From the NCBI RefSeq assembly GCF_030815855.1, contig NZ_JAUSXG010000001.1, positions 3,472,001 to 3,536,000 of the forward strand: a DNA stretch of 64,000 nt, read 5' to 3'. The translations under genes and the position numbers were made by a program. A model generated the notes under the pieces. That model was not told the origin of the DNA, did no database searches, and saw only the letters and a list, made by a program, of their open reading frames with translations. The DNA is from Variovorax paradoxus. Lineage in GTDB: Bacteria > Pseudomonadota > Gammaproteobacteria > Burkholderiales > Burkholderiaceae_C. Positions 1-8,720 of the stretch are shown here, piece after piece (within the stretch, counting starts at the first letter, position 1; every line of letters starts with the position of its first letter).

Positions 1-82
1 CATGTGCCTTGCAGGGATTAGGCACAAACGTGAATTTTTCCGCAAAATGTTTGTACCTGCCATCTAGACAAGGAGACGGCTC

Positions 83-322
83 ATGTCCATGGAGTTTCTT
101 CGAGTCATCGCCGAACAGAAATTGCCATATGTCGTCCACACGCCCGCAGAAATCGACAGGGTGCGCGTGCTGCGTGCGGCCGAGCTGGTCACCGCTTTCA
201 TTCCGCCGTCCAGCCAAGCGCCGGACGACCGCGCGATACGTCACCTCGCCCAGGTGGAATCGATCACCGCCAAGGGCAAGCTGGCGCTGAACAAGGCCAC
301 CTCGGCCTTCATCGAACTCTGA
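83..322 (+). CDS. small conserved-type hypothetical protein
   Basis: A 79-residue cytoplasmic protein of unknown function. It starts at an ATG preceded by a good ribosome-binding site (AAGGAG) about 8 nt upstream. The composition is ordinary, with no signal peptide, membrane segment or cysteine motif; the middle (residues 20-60) looks like a short helical region. Its last 14 bases overlap the 3' end of the convergent ligD gene. The codon use matches the surrounding GC-rich chromosome. I do not recognise a family. Confidence comes from the ribosome-binding site and clean start, not from homology. Confidence 0.6.
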   Translation: MSMEFLRVIAEQKLPYVVHTPAEIDRVRVLRAAELVTAFIPPSSQAPDDRAIRHLAQVESITAKGKLALNKATSAFIEL

Positions 323-2882
323 GCTTCGCGGCGCCGGCCTCGAAGCCCAGCCGCTTCATCGCGGCACCCGGGCTGATGGCGGCCTTTGCATAGCCGGCCC
401 ACGGCTCGTTGCCGCGATCGAGCCGGGCATGGATGTTCCTCAAGGTCCACTGCGCGCCGCTCGTGAGCGACGGAACCTCCGGCCACTCCACAGGCACCGA
501 CACACCCATGCCCGGACGGGCACGCACCGACCAGGCGCACACCGTGGTGGCGCCAAACCCATTGCGCAGGTAGTCGATGAAGATGCGGCCGACGCGATTG
601 CTCGGCCCGCTTTTGGCCACGAACATCTGCGGCACGGTGCGCGCCATGTGGCGCACGATGGCTTGCGAAAAATCCTTGACCGTGTCCCAGTCGTACTGCC
701 GCTTCAGCGGCACCACCACGTGGAGGCCTTTGCCGCCGCTGGTCTTGCAGAAAGCAGGCAGGCCGAGTTCTTCGAGAACCACGCGCATCAGCTCCGCCGC
801 CTGCAGCACCATGGGCCAACCGACACCCTCGCCCGGGTCGAGGTCGAAGGTCATGCGGTCGGGCTTGCCGATCAGCGTCTTCACGCCGTTCCAGGTGTGG
901 AGTTCGATGACGTTCATCTGCGCCGCGCTCAGCAGCCCGAGCGGGTTGGCCACTTCGATCAGTTCGGGATGCTTCGGCCACAGCGCCGCGTCGAGCTGCC
1001 GCACGCCGGCCATCTGGCCGAGCTCGAGATGCTTCTGGAAGAACAGCTGGCCCTGGATGCCTTGCGGCGCGCGCACGAAGGACACGGGCCGGCCTTTCAG
1101 GTGCTCCATCATCAGCGGTGCGACAAGGCCGTAGAAGCGCACCACCTCGACCTTCGTGATGCCGGTGGTCGGATCGACCACGCGGTCGGCATGCGAGACC
1201 TTGAAGTTGGCGGGCATCGTGGCGCCGGCTTCGGGTTCGGGTGGGGCCTCGGCCTTGCGCTTCGCCGCCGCTTGGTGAACCGGCTTCTCGCGAACGATGG
1301 CCTTTGCGGGCTTGTCCGTGCGCACGCTGTGGAACACCGGGTGCCGCACATGGCCGTCCTTTGTCCATTCCGAAAAAGTGACTTCGGCCAGCAGCACCGG
1401 CTTGACCCAGTGCGCGCGGCGGTCGTTCTCGGTCGGGTTCTTGAACGGCCGCTCGTCGGTGCCGAGCGGTTTCAACCGTTCGAGCATCTCGTTGAGCGTG
1501 CGGCCGTTGAATCCCGCGCCTACCGCGCCGGAGTAAATGAGGTCGCCCTTTTCGTCGTGCACGCCGATCAGCAGCGCGCCGATGCCCACGCGCGAGCCCT
1601 TGGGATCGGTATAGCCGCCGATGACGAACTCCTGCCGCCGCGAGCACTTGAGCTTGATCCAGTCGGGCGAGCGCCGCGACGCATAGGTGCTGCTCTTGCG
1701 CTTTCCGATGACGCCCTCGAGCCCGATCTTGCAGGCCGAAGCCACGATGTCTTCGGGCGGCGCATCGAAGATTTCGCTGAAGCGGATTTCAGGCGGCGCC
1801 TTGGCAAGCAGCGTCTGCAGCAGGGCCCGGCGCTCGACGAGCGGCACGCCGGTGAGGTCGTAGCCGTCGTAGTACGGCAAGTCGAAAAGAAAGTAGACGA
1901 TGTTGCTGGTCTTCTCCTTGTCGAAAGCGTTCTGCAGCGCCTGGAAGTCGGTGCTTCCGGCGTCGTTGAGCACCACGATCTCGCCGTCGAGCCATCCGGG
2001 CTTGAGCTTCATGCCCTTGATGGCGCGCACCAGCTGCGGCATGCGGCTGCTCCAGTCGTGCCCGTTGCGCGTGATGAGCTGCACGTCTTTTTTTTCATCG
2101 ATGCGGGCGAGCAGGCGGTAGCCGTCGAACTTGATCTCGTAGAGCCAGTTCCCGGGATCGGGCGGCGGACCGTCGACCAGCGTCGCGAGCAGCGGCGACA
2201 GCTTGGCGGGCGTGGCGGCCTTCACGGCGTCGGCGGGCATGCCGCCGCCGGGCGCCTTGCCGCGCTTGGCCCGCGAAGGCGCCGTGGCGGGCGCGGGCGC
2301 AGATGCCGCGCCAGCCAGCGTGGGCATCGGCATCTCCGCCACGCTGTCCGGAAACTGGTCGACCACGCTGAATTCGGCGGCCGGCCGGGCGTAGTCGTCG
2401 TGCTCCTTGATCAACAGCCACGCGTCCTGCTTGTCGTCCTTGTTGCCGTGCATGCGCACCAGCGCCCATCTGCCGCGCAGCTTGTAGCCGTGCAGCTCGA
2501 ACTTGAGGTTCCCGGCCTTGTAGCCCTTGCGCGCATCGCCGATGGGCGTCCAGGTTCCCTTGTCCCAGATGATCACCTTGCCCGCGCCGTACTGTTTGGG
2601 CGGTATCACGCCCTCGAACTGGTTGTAGGAGATCGGATGGTCCTCGACGTGCACGGCCATGCGCTTGTCGTGCGTGTCGTAGCTCGGTCCCTTGGGCACC
2701 GCCCAGCTCTTCATCGCACCGTCGAGCTCGATACGGAAGTCGTAGTGCAGGCGGCTCGCCCAATGCTTCTGCACGACGAACTGCAGTGTGCCGGGTGCCG
2801 ATGCGCCGCCCTCTTCCGGCTCGGGCGTGAGGCCGAAGTTGCGCTTCTCCTTGTAGCGCTTCAGCGGGTTTGCGCGCACCAT
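309..2882 (-). CDS. ligD: ATP-dependent DNA ligase LigD (NHEJ)
   Basis: Multifunctional ligase of bacterial non-homologous end joining, 857 residues, in the phosphoesterase-ligase-polymerase order known from Pseudomonas LigD. Residues about 30-170 form the 3'-phosphoesterase domain (HYDFRIE, then HVEDHPISY). Residues about 225-530 form the ligase, with the adenylated lysine in EIKFDGYR near residue 251. Residues about 560-857 form the primase-like polymerase, with the metal-binding pair in TFDLDPGEG and SGGKGLHVVVPL. The reading frame is open far upstream; I chose the ATG opening MVRANPLKRYKEKR because homologues begin with this basic stretch. This start overlaps the end of the upstream membrane-protein gene by 22 nt. 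No ku gene is visible in the window. Confidence 0.93.
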   Translation of the reverse strand: MVRANPLKRYKEKRNFGLTPEPEEGGASAPGTLQFVVQKHWASRLHYDFRIELDGAMKSWAVPKGPSYDTHDKRMAVHVEDHPISYNQFEGVIPPKQYGAGKVIIWDKGTWTPIGDARKGYKAGNLKFELHGYKLRGRWALVRMHGNKDDKQDAWLLIKEHDDYARPAAEFSVVDQFPDSVAEMPMPTLAGAASAPAPATAPSRAKRGKAPGGGMPADAVKAATPAKLSPLLATLVDGPPPDPGNWLYEIKFDGYRLLARIDEKKDVQLITRNGHDWSSRMPQLVRAIKGMKLKPGWLDGEIVVLNDAGSTDFQALQNAFDKEKTSNIVYFLFDLPYYDGYDLTGVPLVERRALLQTLLAKAPPEIRFSEIFDAPPEDIVASACKIGLEGVIGKRKSSTYASRRSPDWIKLKCSRRQEFVIGGYTDPKGSRVGIGALLIGVHDEKGDLIYSGAVGAGFNGRTLNEMLERLKPLGTDERPFKNPTENDRRAHWVKPVLLAEVTFSEWTKDGHVRHPVFHSVRTDKPAKAIVREKPVHQAAAKRKAEAPPEPEAGATMPANFKVSHADRVVDPTTGITKVEVVRFYGLVAPLMMEHLKGRPVSFVRAPQGIQGQLFFQKHLELGQMAGVRQLDAALWPKHPELIEVANPLGLLSAAQMNVIELHTWNGVKTLIGKPDRMTFDLDPGEGVGWPMVLQAAELMRVVLEELGLPAFCKTSGGKGLHVVVPLKRQYDWDTVKDFSQAIVRHMARTVPQMFVAKSGPSNRVGRIFIDYLRNGFGATTVCAWSVRARPGMGVSVPVEWPEVPSLTSGAQWTLRNIHARLDRGNEPWAGYAKAAISPGAAMKRLGFEAGAAKLRVR

Positions 2883-3874
2883 GGCGTGTCGGCTCCCGAA
2901 TCCCGCGGATGGCTTGCTGCGTAGCGTTCGAGCAGCAGGTACAGCACGATGCCGCCGCCCAGCGGCAACAGGTAATAGAGCGCGCGGTATGCCAGCACCG
3001 CCCCCATCAACGTGCCTTGGCGCACGCTGCCCGAGAGCAGCGCCAGGTACACGGCTTCCAGCACGCCGAGCCCGGCCGGAATGGGCGTGATCACCCCGAC
3101 GATGGAAGCAGCGAGCAGAACGCCCAGCGTGGTCGCATACGGTACCTGCCGGCCCAGCAGCAGGTACATGGTGCAGCCCATCAGCGCCCAGTTGGCGGTG
3201 GAAAGCGTGAGCTGGACAAGCGCGAGTTGCGCGGAAGGGAGCTTCAGCCGCCGCCCCCTCACCTGCCACTGCCGCCCACGCGAAAAAGCACACGCGACCA
3301 CGTAGGCTGCCGCAAGAAGAATCATCAGCACGCCGAGAGCGCGCAGCGCACCCTCGCCCAGGTGCGCCTGGCGCGGCGGCGTGATGGCGCCGGCCGCGAA
3401 CAGCCCGCCCGCCAGGAGCCCGTAGCCGAGCCAGTTGGTCGCCAGGCTGATGCCGACGATCTGTGCCACGGCGGCCTCGTCCAGCCCGGCCCGCGCATAG
3501 AGCCGCGCCCGCAGCGCGATGCCACCGACCAGCGAGCCCAGGTTGAGGTTGAACGCATAGCTGGTGACCGCGATGGCCCAGGTGCGCCAGCGCGGCACCC
3601 GGTGGCGCGTGTGCCGCCTGCCGATCAGGTCGAAGCAACCGTAGAGCGCATGGCTCGCCGTTGCGAGCCCCAGCCCTCCGAGCAACAGCGTCGCGGGGTA
3701 GCGCTGCAGGGCTTGCCATGCGCCCGCCCAGTCGACCTTGTGCGCGTGCGACAGCAAGAGGCCCAGCACCGTGAGCCCCAGCAGCGGCAGCACCCACCGG
3801 CGGCAGCGCTGCCAAAGCGAAGGCCGGGCGGCCGACGTGCCTGCCGTCGAAAGAGTGGTTGCGTCGTGGTTCAT
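2861..3874 (-). CDS. UPF0104 / flippase-like integral membrane protein
   Basis: Integral inner-membrane protein of 337 residues with about eight hydrophobic segments. It resembles the lysylphosphatidylglycerol-synthase transmembrane / UPF0104 (YbhN-like) family. The motif region TPIPAGLGVLEAVYLALL near residue 260 matches the usual family pattern (PxPGGLGxxE). Family members move or remodel lipids or isoprenoid-linked substrates, but the substrate here cannot be told. The start MNHDATTL was chosen over an upstream in-frame start because it clears the kinase stop by 7 nt. It lies between the hybrid kinase and ligD on the same strand and overlaps ligD, so the three may be cotranscribed; a functional link is not implied. 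Confidence 0.8.
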   Translation of the reverse strand: MNHDATTLSTAGTSAARPSLWQRCRRWVLPLLGLTVLGLLLSHAHKVDWAGAWQALQRYPATLLLGGLGLATASHALYGCFDLIGRRHTRHRVPRWRTWAIAVTSYAFNLNLGSLVGGIALRARLYARAGLDEAAVAQIVGISLATNWLGYGLLAGGLFAAGAITPPRQAHLGEGALRALGVLMILLAAAYVVACAFSRGRQWQVRGRRLKLPSAQLALVQLTLSTANWALMGCTMYLLLGRQVPYATTLGVLLAASIVGVITPIPAGLGVLEAVYLALLSGSVRQGTLMGAVLAYRALYYLLPLGGGIVLYLLLERYAASHPRDSGADTPWCAQTR

Positions 3875-3881
3875 GGCGGCG

Positions 3882-5420
3882 CTACAGCATCGAGATGAGC
3901 GCCGCGAGGTCGAGCGGCTTGAGCAGGTGGTGGTCGAACCCCGCCATGGCAATGCGTTCCTTGTCGCCCTGCTGGCCCCAGCCCGTCAATGCGACCAGGA
4001 TCAATCCCGAGAGGGCGGGGTTCGCGCGCAGCTTGATCGCCAGTTCGCAGCCGTCCATGCCCGGCATCCCGATGTCCAGGATCGCAAGGCCGGGCGGCGG
4101 CCCGTCGGCCACCATGCGCAGCGCGGCATCGCCGCTGTAGGCCACGCGGGTCGACGCGCCCAGCGATCGCAGCAGGTCGCTCAATGCATCGGCCGCGTCC
4201 CTGTTGTCGTCCACGATCAGAACCGTGTTCGGCAGGGACGCCGGCCAACCGCGGACGGCCGGCGCCTGCGGTGTGGGTACGCCGGCGTCGATCCGCGTGA
4301 GCGGCAGGCGCACGCAGAACATCGCGCCCCGGCCGAGGCCTGCGCTGATTGCCTCTACGCTGCCGCCGTGAAGTTCGACCAGGCTCTTCACCAGCGTCAG
4401 CCCGATGCCGAGCCCGCCCTGGGCCGCCTTGGAAGTGCCGCTGACCTGAACGAACATCTCGAAAATCGACTTGAGCATTTCAGGCGCAATGCCGGTGCCG
4501 TTGTCCCAGACCTCGACCACCGCGCGGCGACCCTCTTTGCGCAGAACGATCCTGATCTTGCCGCCGGGAGCCGTGTACTTGGCGGCGTTGTTGAGCAGAT
4601 TGGAAAAGACCTGCGTCAAGCGAACGCCGTCGCCCCGCACCACCAGCGGCTCATCGCACAGTTCCATGGCCAGGTCGTGCTTCGATCCTTCGAGCAAGGG
4701 CCGACTCAGTTCGATGGCGTCCTTGATGACCGACTCGAGCGCAACGGCCTCCATGCGCAGTTCGATCTTGCCGCGCGTGATGCGCGAGACCTCCATCAGG
4801 TCGTTCACGAGCCGCACCATGTGGTCGATCTGCCGGCCCATGAGTTCGTAGTAGCGCCTGGCCTCCGAGGCGTCGTGCTGCTTGCGCATCAGCAGGGTGA
4901 GCGCGGTGCTCATCGGCGCGAGCGGATTGCGCAGTTCGTGCGCCAGCGTTGCAAGGAACTCCGTCTTTCGCTGGTCGGATTCGCGCAGCCCGTCGAGCAG
5001 GTCGCGCAACTGGTATTGCCGGTTGCGTGCGCGCAGCGCCGTGCGCACGGTGCTGATGAGCGAAGCCACCCGCATCGGCCGTTCGATGACGGTGACGTTC
5101 GCGAGCCTGTCCATGGCCTCGGTGATGACGTTCGAGTCGGCGCCCTGTCGCGCCAGGATGAGCACCGGCACGTCGGACCAGGGCGGCTGCGAGCCCAGCA
5201 CTTCGGTCAGCGCGCCAGCGGCCGGATCGGCCAGCACCTCTTCCGCCAGCATGATCGCGCCCGCGCCTTCCTGCAGCCCCCGGACCAGCTCGCACAGGTT
5301 CGCGCAGGACTGCGTGGTGATCTCCGCGCGTGCCAATACGGCGTTGGCCATGAAGGCGTCCCTGGAGGTCGCGGTTCGCAACAGGATGCGCTGCTCGACG
5401 GGTGCCGGTGCTGCGCTCAC
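3882..5420 (-). CDS. hybrid histidine kinase with N-terminal pseudo-receiver
   Basis: Cytoplasmic hybrid sensor kinase of 512 residues without membrane segments. Residues 1-130 fold like a receiver (predicted beta-alpha pattern ending TVIERPMRVASLI) but lack the acidic pair and the phospho-acceptor Asp; the expected site reads AGAIMLAEE. HisKA follows with the phospho-His in TLAHELRNPL (about H161). The HATPase domain has NNAAKYT, WDNGTGI and GLGIGLTLVKSLVELHGG. The C-terminal receiver (about 395-512) is canonical: LIVDDNRDAAD, LAILDIGMPGMDG, LLKPLD. The GTG start overlaps the stop of the kaiC-like gene as GTGA, so the two are translationally coupled. The input is probably relayed by the KaiC-like ATPase; that is inference from the coupling. 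Confidence 0.87.
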   Translation of the reverse strand: MSAAPAPVEQRILLRTATSRDAFMANAVLARAEITTQSCANLCELVRGLQEGAGAIMLAEEVLADPAAGALTEVLGSQPPWSDVPVLILARQGADSNVITEAMDRLANVTVIERPMRVASLISTVRTALRARNRQYQLRDLLDGLRESDQRKTEFLATLAHELRNPLAPMSTALTLLMRKQHDASEARRYYELMGRQIDHMVRLVNDLMEVSRITRGKIELRMEAVALESVIKDAIELSRPLLEGSKHDLAMELCDEPLVVRGDGVRLTQVFSNLLNNAAKYTAPGGKIRIVLRKEGRRAVVEVWDNGTGIAPEMLKSIFEMFVQVSGTSKAAQGGLGIGLTLVKSLVELHGGSVEAISAGLGRGAMFCVRLPLTRIDAGVPTPQAPAVRGWPASLPNTVLIVDDNRDAADALSDLLRSLGASTRVAYSGDAALRMVADGPPPGLAILDIGMPGMDGCELAIKLRANPALSGLILVALTGWGQQGDKERIAMAGFDHHLLKPLDLAALISML

Positions 5421-6916
5421 GATGCGGGCTGCACGCCGTCGATGGGAATCGGAATGCCCGTCAGGATGCCTCGGAAGTTGCGCAGCGGCTCGCCGACCTG
5501 GAGGCCCGTGGCGGTCATGGAGAAATCGCGGATGGTCCGCTCGTGCGCGCCGCCGCGCTTCTTCAGCACCGAGATGGCCTGGCGCACTTCGCCGTCGAGT
5601 TCGAAGTAGCGCAGCAGCACCACGGCATCGGCCAGGTAGCTCGCATCCACGGGTGTCTGCATCTGCATGCCGATGAGCCCGTGCTGCGCGCCCACCAGCA
5701 GCGTGGCAACACCCGCTTGCCCCAGATAGGAGAGCAGTTCGTGGAGCTGCGCGATCAGAAAGCGCTCGTCGGGCATGGCGTTGAGGTAGCCGTTCAGGCT
5801 GTCGATCACCACGACCGCCGCACCGGACTCCACCACCGCCAGCCGGATCAGGTGCACGAACTCGCCGGGCGACAACTCGGCGGGGTCGACCTGCCGCACC
5901 TTGATGCGGCCGGCATCGATGTGCATTCCCAGGTTCATCCCCATGCTGTCGCAGCGCGTGCGCAAGGTGTGAATGCTCTCGTCGAAGACGAAGAGCGCCG
6001 CGCACTCGCCGCGCTGCGCGGCGGCAAGCGCGAACTGGACCGCCACCGTCGACTTTCCGGTACCCGGCGCGCCGACGAACAGCGTGCTCGTTCCCCGCTC
6101 GATGCCGCCGCCCAGCAAGGCGTCGAGCGACTCGATGCCGCTGGGAATCCGCACCTGCGTGAGCGCTGCCGAATGCTCGGCCGCCACCAGGCGAGGAAAC
6201 ACGCGCAAGCCGCCCCGCTCGATCCGGTAGTCGTGATAGCCGCCGCGAAACTGCTGGCCGCGGTATTTGCTGACCACCAGACGGCGCCGCGCGGTGCCGT
6301 AGTCGGAACTGATCTGCTCCAGCCGCAACACCGCGTGGGCGATGCTTTGCACCTGAAGGTCGTGCTTCATGGCGGTCATGTCGTCCAGCAGCAGCACGGT
6401 GCATTGGCGGCCCGAGAAAAACTGCTTGAGCGCCAGAATCTGCCGCCTGTAGCGCAAGGAGCTGCCGGCCAGCAGGCGCAGCTCGGACAGCGAATCGAAC
6501 ACCACCCGCGACGGCTTGATCACATCGACATCCGACAGGATCCTCAAGGTCGTTTCGCTGAGCTCGACCTCGGACGGATGGAACATCGTGTACTGCTCGT
6601 CGGGCTCCAGCGCGGCTTCCGACGGAAGCATTTCGCGCACTTCGATGCCGCTCAAGTCCCATCCGTGGGAATTCGCGACACCCTTGAGTTCGTGCGATGT
6701 TTCCGACAAGGTGACATACAGCACCGATTCGCCGCGCCTTGCGCCTTCGATCAGGAATTGCAGCGCGATGGTGGTCTTGCCCGCGCCAGGGGTGCCCTCG
6801 ACCAGGTAGAGGCGGTTGGACATGAGGCCGCCTCCCAGAACATCGTCGAGGCCGGGGACGCCGACCTTCATCAGGCTTTCCTGCATGGCCGGTCCGGCCG
6901 TGCCGTCGAGTTTCAT
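5417..6916 (-). CDS. KaiC-like double-domain ATPase
   Basis: A 499-residue RecA-superfamily protein with two KaiC domains. Domain 1 has the P-loop GTPGAGKTT (residues 41-49), a catalytic-Glu motif in VTLSETSHEL and Walker B RVVFDSLSEL. Domain 2 has P-loop GAPGTGKST (282-290), VFDESIHTL and Walker B VVVIDSLNGY. The C-terminus aligns with the KaiC segment that carries the autophosphorylated Ser431/Thr432. Here it reads DASYLADAVVLLRY, keeping the Ser but replacing the Thr with Tyr. Start ATG follows GGAGG by 7 nt. No kaiA or kaiB is nearby; the partner is the overlapping hybrid kinase. Such proteobacterial KaiC homologues are usually stress or signalling ATPases, not clocks. Confidence 0.9.
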   Translation of the reverse strand: MKLDGTAGPAMQESLMKVGVPGLDDVLGGGLMSNRLYLVEGTPGAGKTTIALQFLIEGARRGESVLYVTLSETSHELKGVANSHGWDLSGIEVREMLPSEAALEPDEQYTMFHPSEVELSETTLRILSDVDVIKPSRVVFDSLSELRLLAGSSLRYRRQILALKQFFSGRQCTVLLLDDMTAMKHDLQVQSIAHAVLRLEQISSDYGTARRRLVVSKYRGQQFRGGYHDYRIERGGLRVFPRLVAAEHSAALTQVRIPSGIESLDALLGGGIERGTSTLFVGAPGTGKSTVAVQFALAAAQRGECAALFVFDESIHTLRTRCDSMGMNLGMHIDAGRIKVRQVDPAELSPGEFVHLIRLAVVESGAAVVVIDSLNGYLNAMPDERFLIAQLHELLSYLGQAGVATLLVGAQHGLIGMQMQTPVDASYLADAVVLLRYFELDGEVRQAISVLKKRGGAHERTIRDFSMTATGLQVGEPLRNFRGILTGIPIPIDGVQPAS

Positions 6917-7081
6917 TTTTTTCCTCCATCGTATGGACAGACAGTCCTTCTCTGCCCTGTTCTGTTTGCGATCTGTCTGCGGGGATACGCCTCTGCAGGC
7001 CGGGCGCCAATGCCCGCGGGAGATTTTTAGCGGCCGGGCGGCGGCGCGGTTGTAGGGCATCGCCCTTCTTCGGGAGAAGAC

Positions 7082-7116
7082 AAAGCCCCCGCGCCGATGG
7101 CGGATGCGAGGGCTTT
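7082..7116 (-). terminator. hairpin terminator after the small acidic gene
   Basis: An inverted repeat with 11-nt arms (AAAGCCCCCGC / GCGAGGGCTTT, one mismatch) and a 13-nt loop. It lies 38 nt past the stop of the leftward small gene at 7154-7342. On the minus strand it ends in CTTTGTCTTCT, a modest U-rich tail. It separates that gene from the kaiC-like operon. Confidence 0.5.
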
Positions 7117-7153
7117 GATGGCGCGCGCGAAAAGGCCGCTCGAGATGTTCAGA

Positions 7154-7342
7154 TCAGGACTTCTCGGGCGTCTTGTGCTCGGCTTCGCCGGGGTCTTCGA
7201 GCTTGCTGTTCTCGACCTTTTTCATCATGTCCTCACCCTCGGTGTCGCTGCCGTCGGTGGGCACGGACTCTTCCTGGGTGATCTCCGGTTCATCGGGTGA
7301 GCGCTTCCCGCGCGGCGATGTTGGCGATGTGGGCGTGTTCAT
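7154..7342 (-). CDS. small acidic hydrophilic protein
   Basis: A 62-residue protein rich in Glu, Asp, Pro, Ser and Lys, opening MNTPTSPTSPRGKRSPDEPE and ending EHKTPEKS. It has no hydrophobic core and is probably disordered. An ATG with GGAGA about 7 nt upstream was preferred to an in-frame start nine codons earlier. Short, charged, low-complexity proteins like this are common next to stress genes in Comamonadaceae, but no function can be assigned. A hairpin terminator follows it. Confidence 0.5.
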   Translation of the reverse strand: MNTPTSPTSPRGKRSPDEPEITQEESVPTDGSDTEGEDMMKKVENSKLEDPGEAEHKTPEKS

Positions 7343-7484
7343 GCGGCAATCTCCTGAATGAGATTCCACAGTGGCGCAAGCGCTACCCCGGAGCGCTCAG
7401 GCAAAGGCGGCAGCAAGGGTCAGCCAAGGCCGACGATCCGGCCGGGCTCGGCCGGGTTTGCCCGAGCCTGCTGCGCACGGCGGC

Positions 7485-8408
7485 TCAAGCTTCTGCAATC
7501 GCCTCCACGGGGGCTTCGCTTGCCTCGATGAAGAGCCGCCTGATCATGGGGAAGCGCCCGCGCACCCGCTGCTCGATCGCGGAGATGGCATCGGCGGCCT
7601 CGCCGGTGGCCGTGCCCTCCTTGAAGTTCACATCGACGATGGCCAGCACCTCGTTGGGGCCGATGTACATCGAGAGCACGCGCCCGACGTCGCGCACGCT
7701 GGGCTGTTCCATGGCCAGGCTCCGGATGGCGCGCGCCGTTTCGGGGCGAATGCCCTCGCCGATGAGAAGCCCGCGCGCCTGCGCGATCAGCAGCACCGCG
7801 ACGCCGGCCAGCAGCAGCCCGATCACCACCGACGCGGCGCCGTCGAGCGCCGGCAGGTCGAAGCGGTGGCTCAGATAGATGCCCAGCGCCGCCACGGCCA
7901 GCCCGATCAGCGCCGCCGAATCCTCGGCCAGCACGGTGTAGGTGGTCGGGTCCTTGCTGCGTTCGAGTGCCAGCCAGAAGGGCGCGCCTCGGGATTGGGC
8001 CCGGAACTGCCGCAGCGCGATGAAAAAGCTGGTGCCTTCGAACAGCGCGGCCAAGGCCAGCACGACGTAGTTCCAGGTCGGGTCCCGCATGGGCTCCGGC
8101 TTGCGGATGTGCTGAATGCCTTCGTAGAACGACACGCCGCCGCCCAGCCCGAAGATGAGCACCGCGACGATCAGGCTCCAGAAGTACAGCTCCTTGCCAT
8201 GGCCGAACGGGTGCTCGGCGGTCGCGGGCCGCTGGCTCAGCCTGATTCCCACCAGCAGCAAGACACCGTTGAAAGTATCGACCGCCGAGTGGATGCCTTC
8301 CGACAGCATGGCCGAACTGCCGGTGATGCCGGCCACGACGAACTTGGTCGCGGCAATGGCGACATTGGCGGCGATGGCGCCGTAGATGGCAACCTTCGAC
8401 TCAGCCAT
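7485..8408 (-). CDS. cation diffusion facilitator family transporter
   Basis: Inner-membrane divalent-metal/proton antiporter of 307 residues. The N-terminal two-thirds holds about six transmembrane helices, including the family signature SSAMLSEGIHSAVDTFNGVL (helix 2) and HPFGHGKELYFWSL at the cytoplasmic loop into helix 3. Residues about 215-307 form the ZT-dimer cytoplasmic domain, ending EAIAEA. The His/Ser-rich form of the metal site (SEGIHSAVD instead of HxxxD) places it in the subgroup resembling SLC30A9-like proteins. Zn or Co/Ni/Fe efflux is plausible, but the metal cannot be decided. ATG start; length is normal for the family. Confidence 0.88.
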   Translation of the reverse strand: MAESKVAIYGAIAANVAIAATKFVVAGITGSSAMLSEGIHSAVDTFNGVLLLVGIRLSQRPATAEHPFGHGKELYFWSLIVAVLIFGLGGGVSFYEGIQHIRKPEPMRDPTWNYVVLALAALFEGTSFFIALRQFRAQSRGAPFWLALERSKDPTTYTVLAEDSAALIGLAVAALGIYLSHRFDLPALDGAASVVIGLLLAGVAVLLIAQARGLLIGEGIRPETARAIRSLAMEQPSVRDVGRVLSMYIGPNEVLAIVDVNFKEGTATGEAADAISAIEQRVRGRFPMIRRLFIEASEAPVEAIAEA

Positions 8409-8448
8409 TGGGGGTGCGGCCGGAGCTCAGCCCCCGCGCGCGTTCACG

Positions 8449-8628
8449 TCAGGGAAGCCCAAGGTAGACCCGCAGATCGTCCTTGATCGTGCCCGCGGAC
8501 GCGACCGCCATGCGCAGCCGGGTCTCGCTCACGCCGAACCATTTTGTCCAGTAGTCGACCTCTTTCAGGTCTGTGATGTCGATCTGCTCGTCGTCCTGTG
8601 GGACGCGAATCTCCATATCGTCCGGCAT
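8449..8628 (-). CDS. DUF3606-type small protein
   Basis: A 59-residue protein matching the short DUF3606 pattern: an acidic start (DDEQIDITDLKEVDYWTKWF) then GVSETRLRMAVASAGT and a C-terminal DDLRVYLG. The fold is a small helix-turn-helix-like bundle that pairs a Trp/Phe core with a following helix; the function is unknown. A GGAGA ribosome-binding site lies about 8 nt before the ATG. It sits on the same strand between the CDF transporter and a LysR pseudogene. Confidence 0.72.
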   Translation of the reverse strand: MPDDMEIRVPQDDEQIDITDLKEVDYWTKWFGVSETRLRMAVASAGTIKDDLRVYLGLP

Positions 8629-8720
8629 CGCGGGATCTCCAGGTGGGTTGGAGACGGAAGTTTCACCGCCGAACGGGGTCGCCTTGCCAGCCACGTGCCA
8701 TGGTTGATGCAGGACATGTT

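Noticed and set aside
429-2924. An 831-residue open frame on the plus strand opposite ligD.
   Set aside because: It is the antisense frame of a high-GC gene; it has His/Arg/Val-rich low-quality composition and no domain, while the minus strand encodes full LigD.
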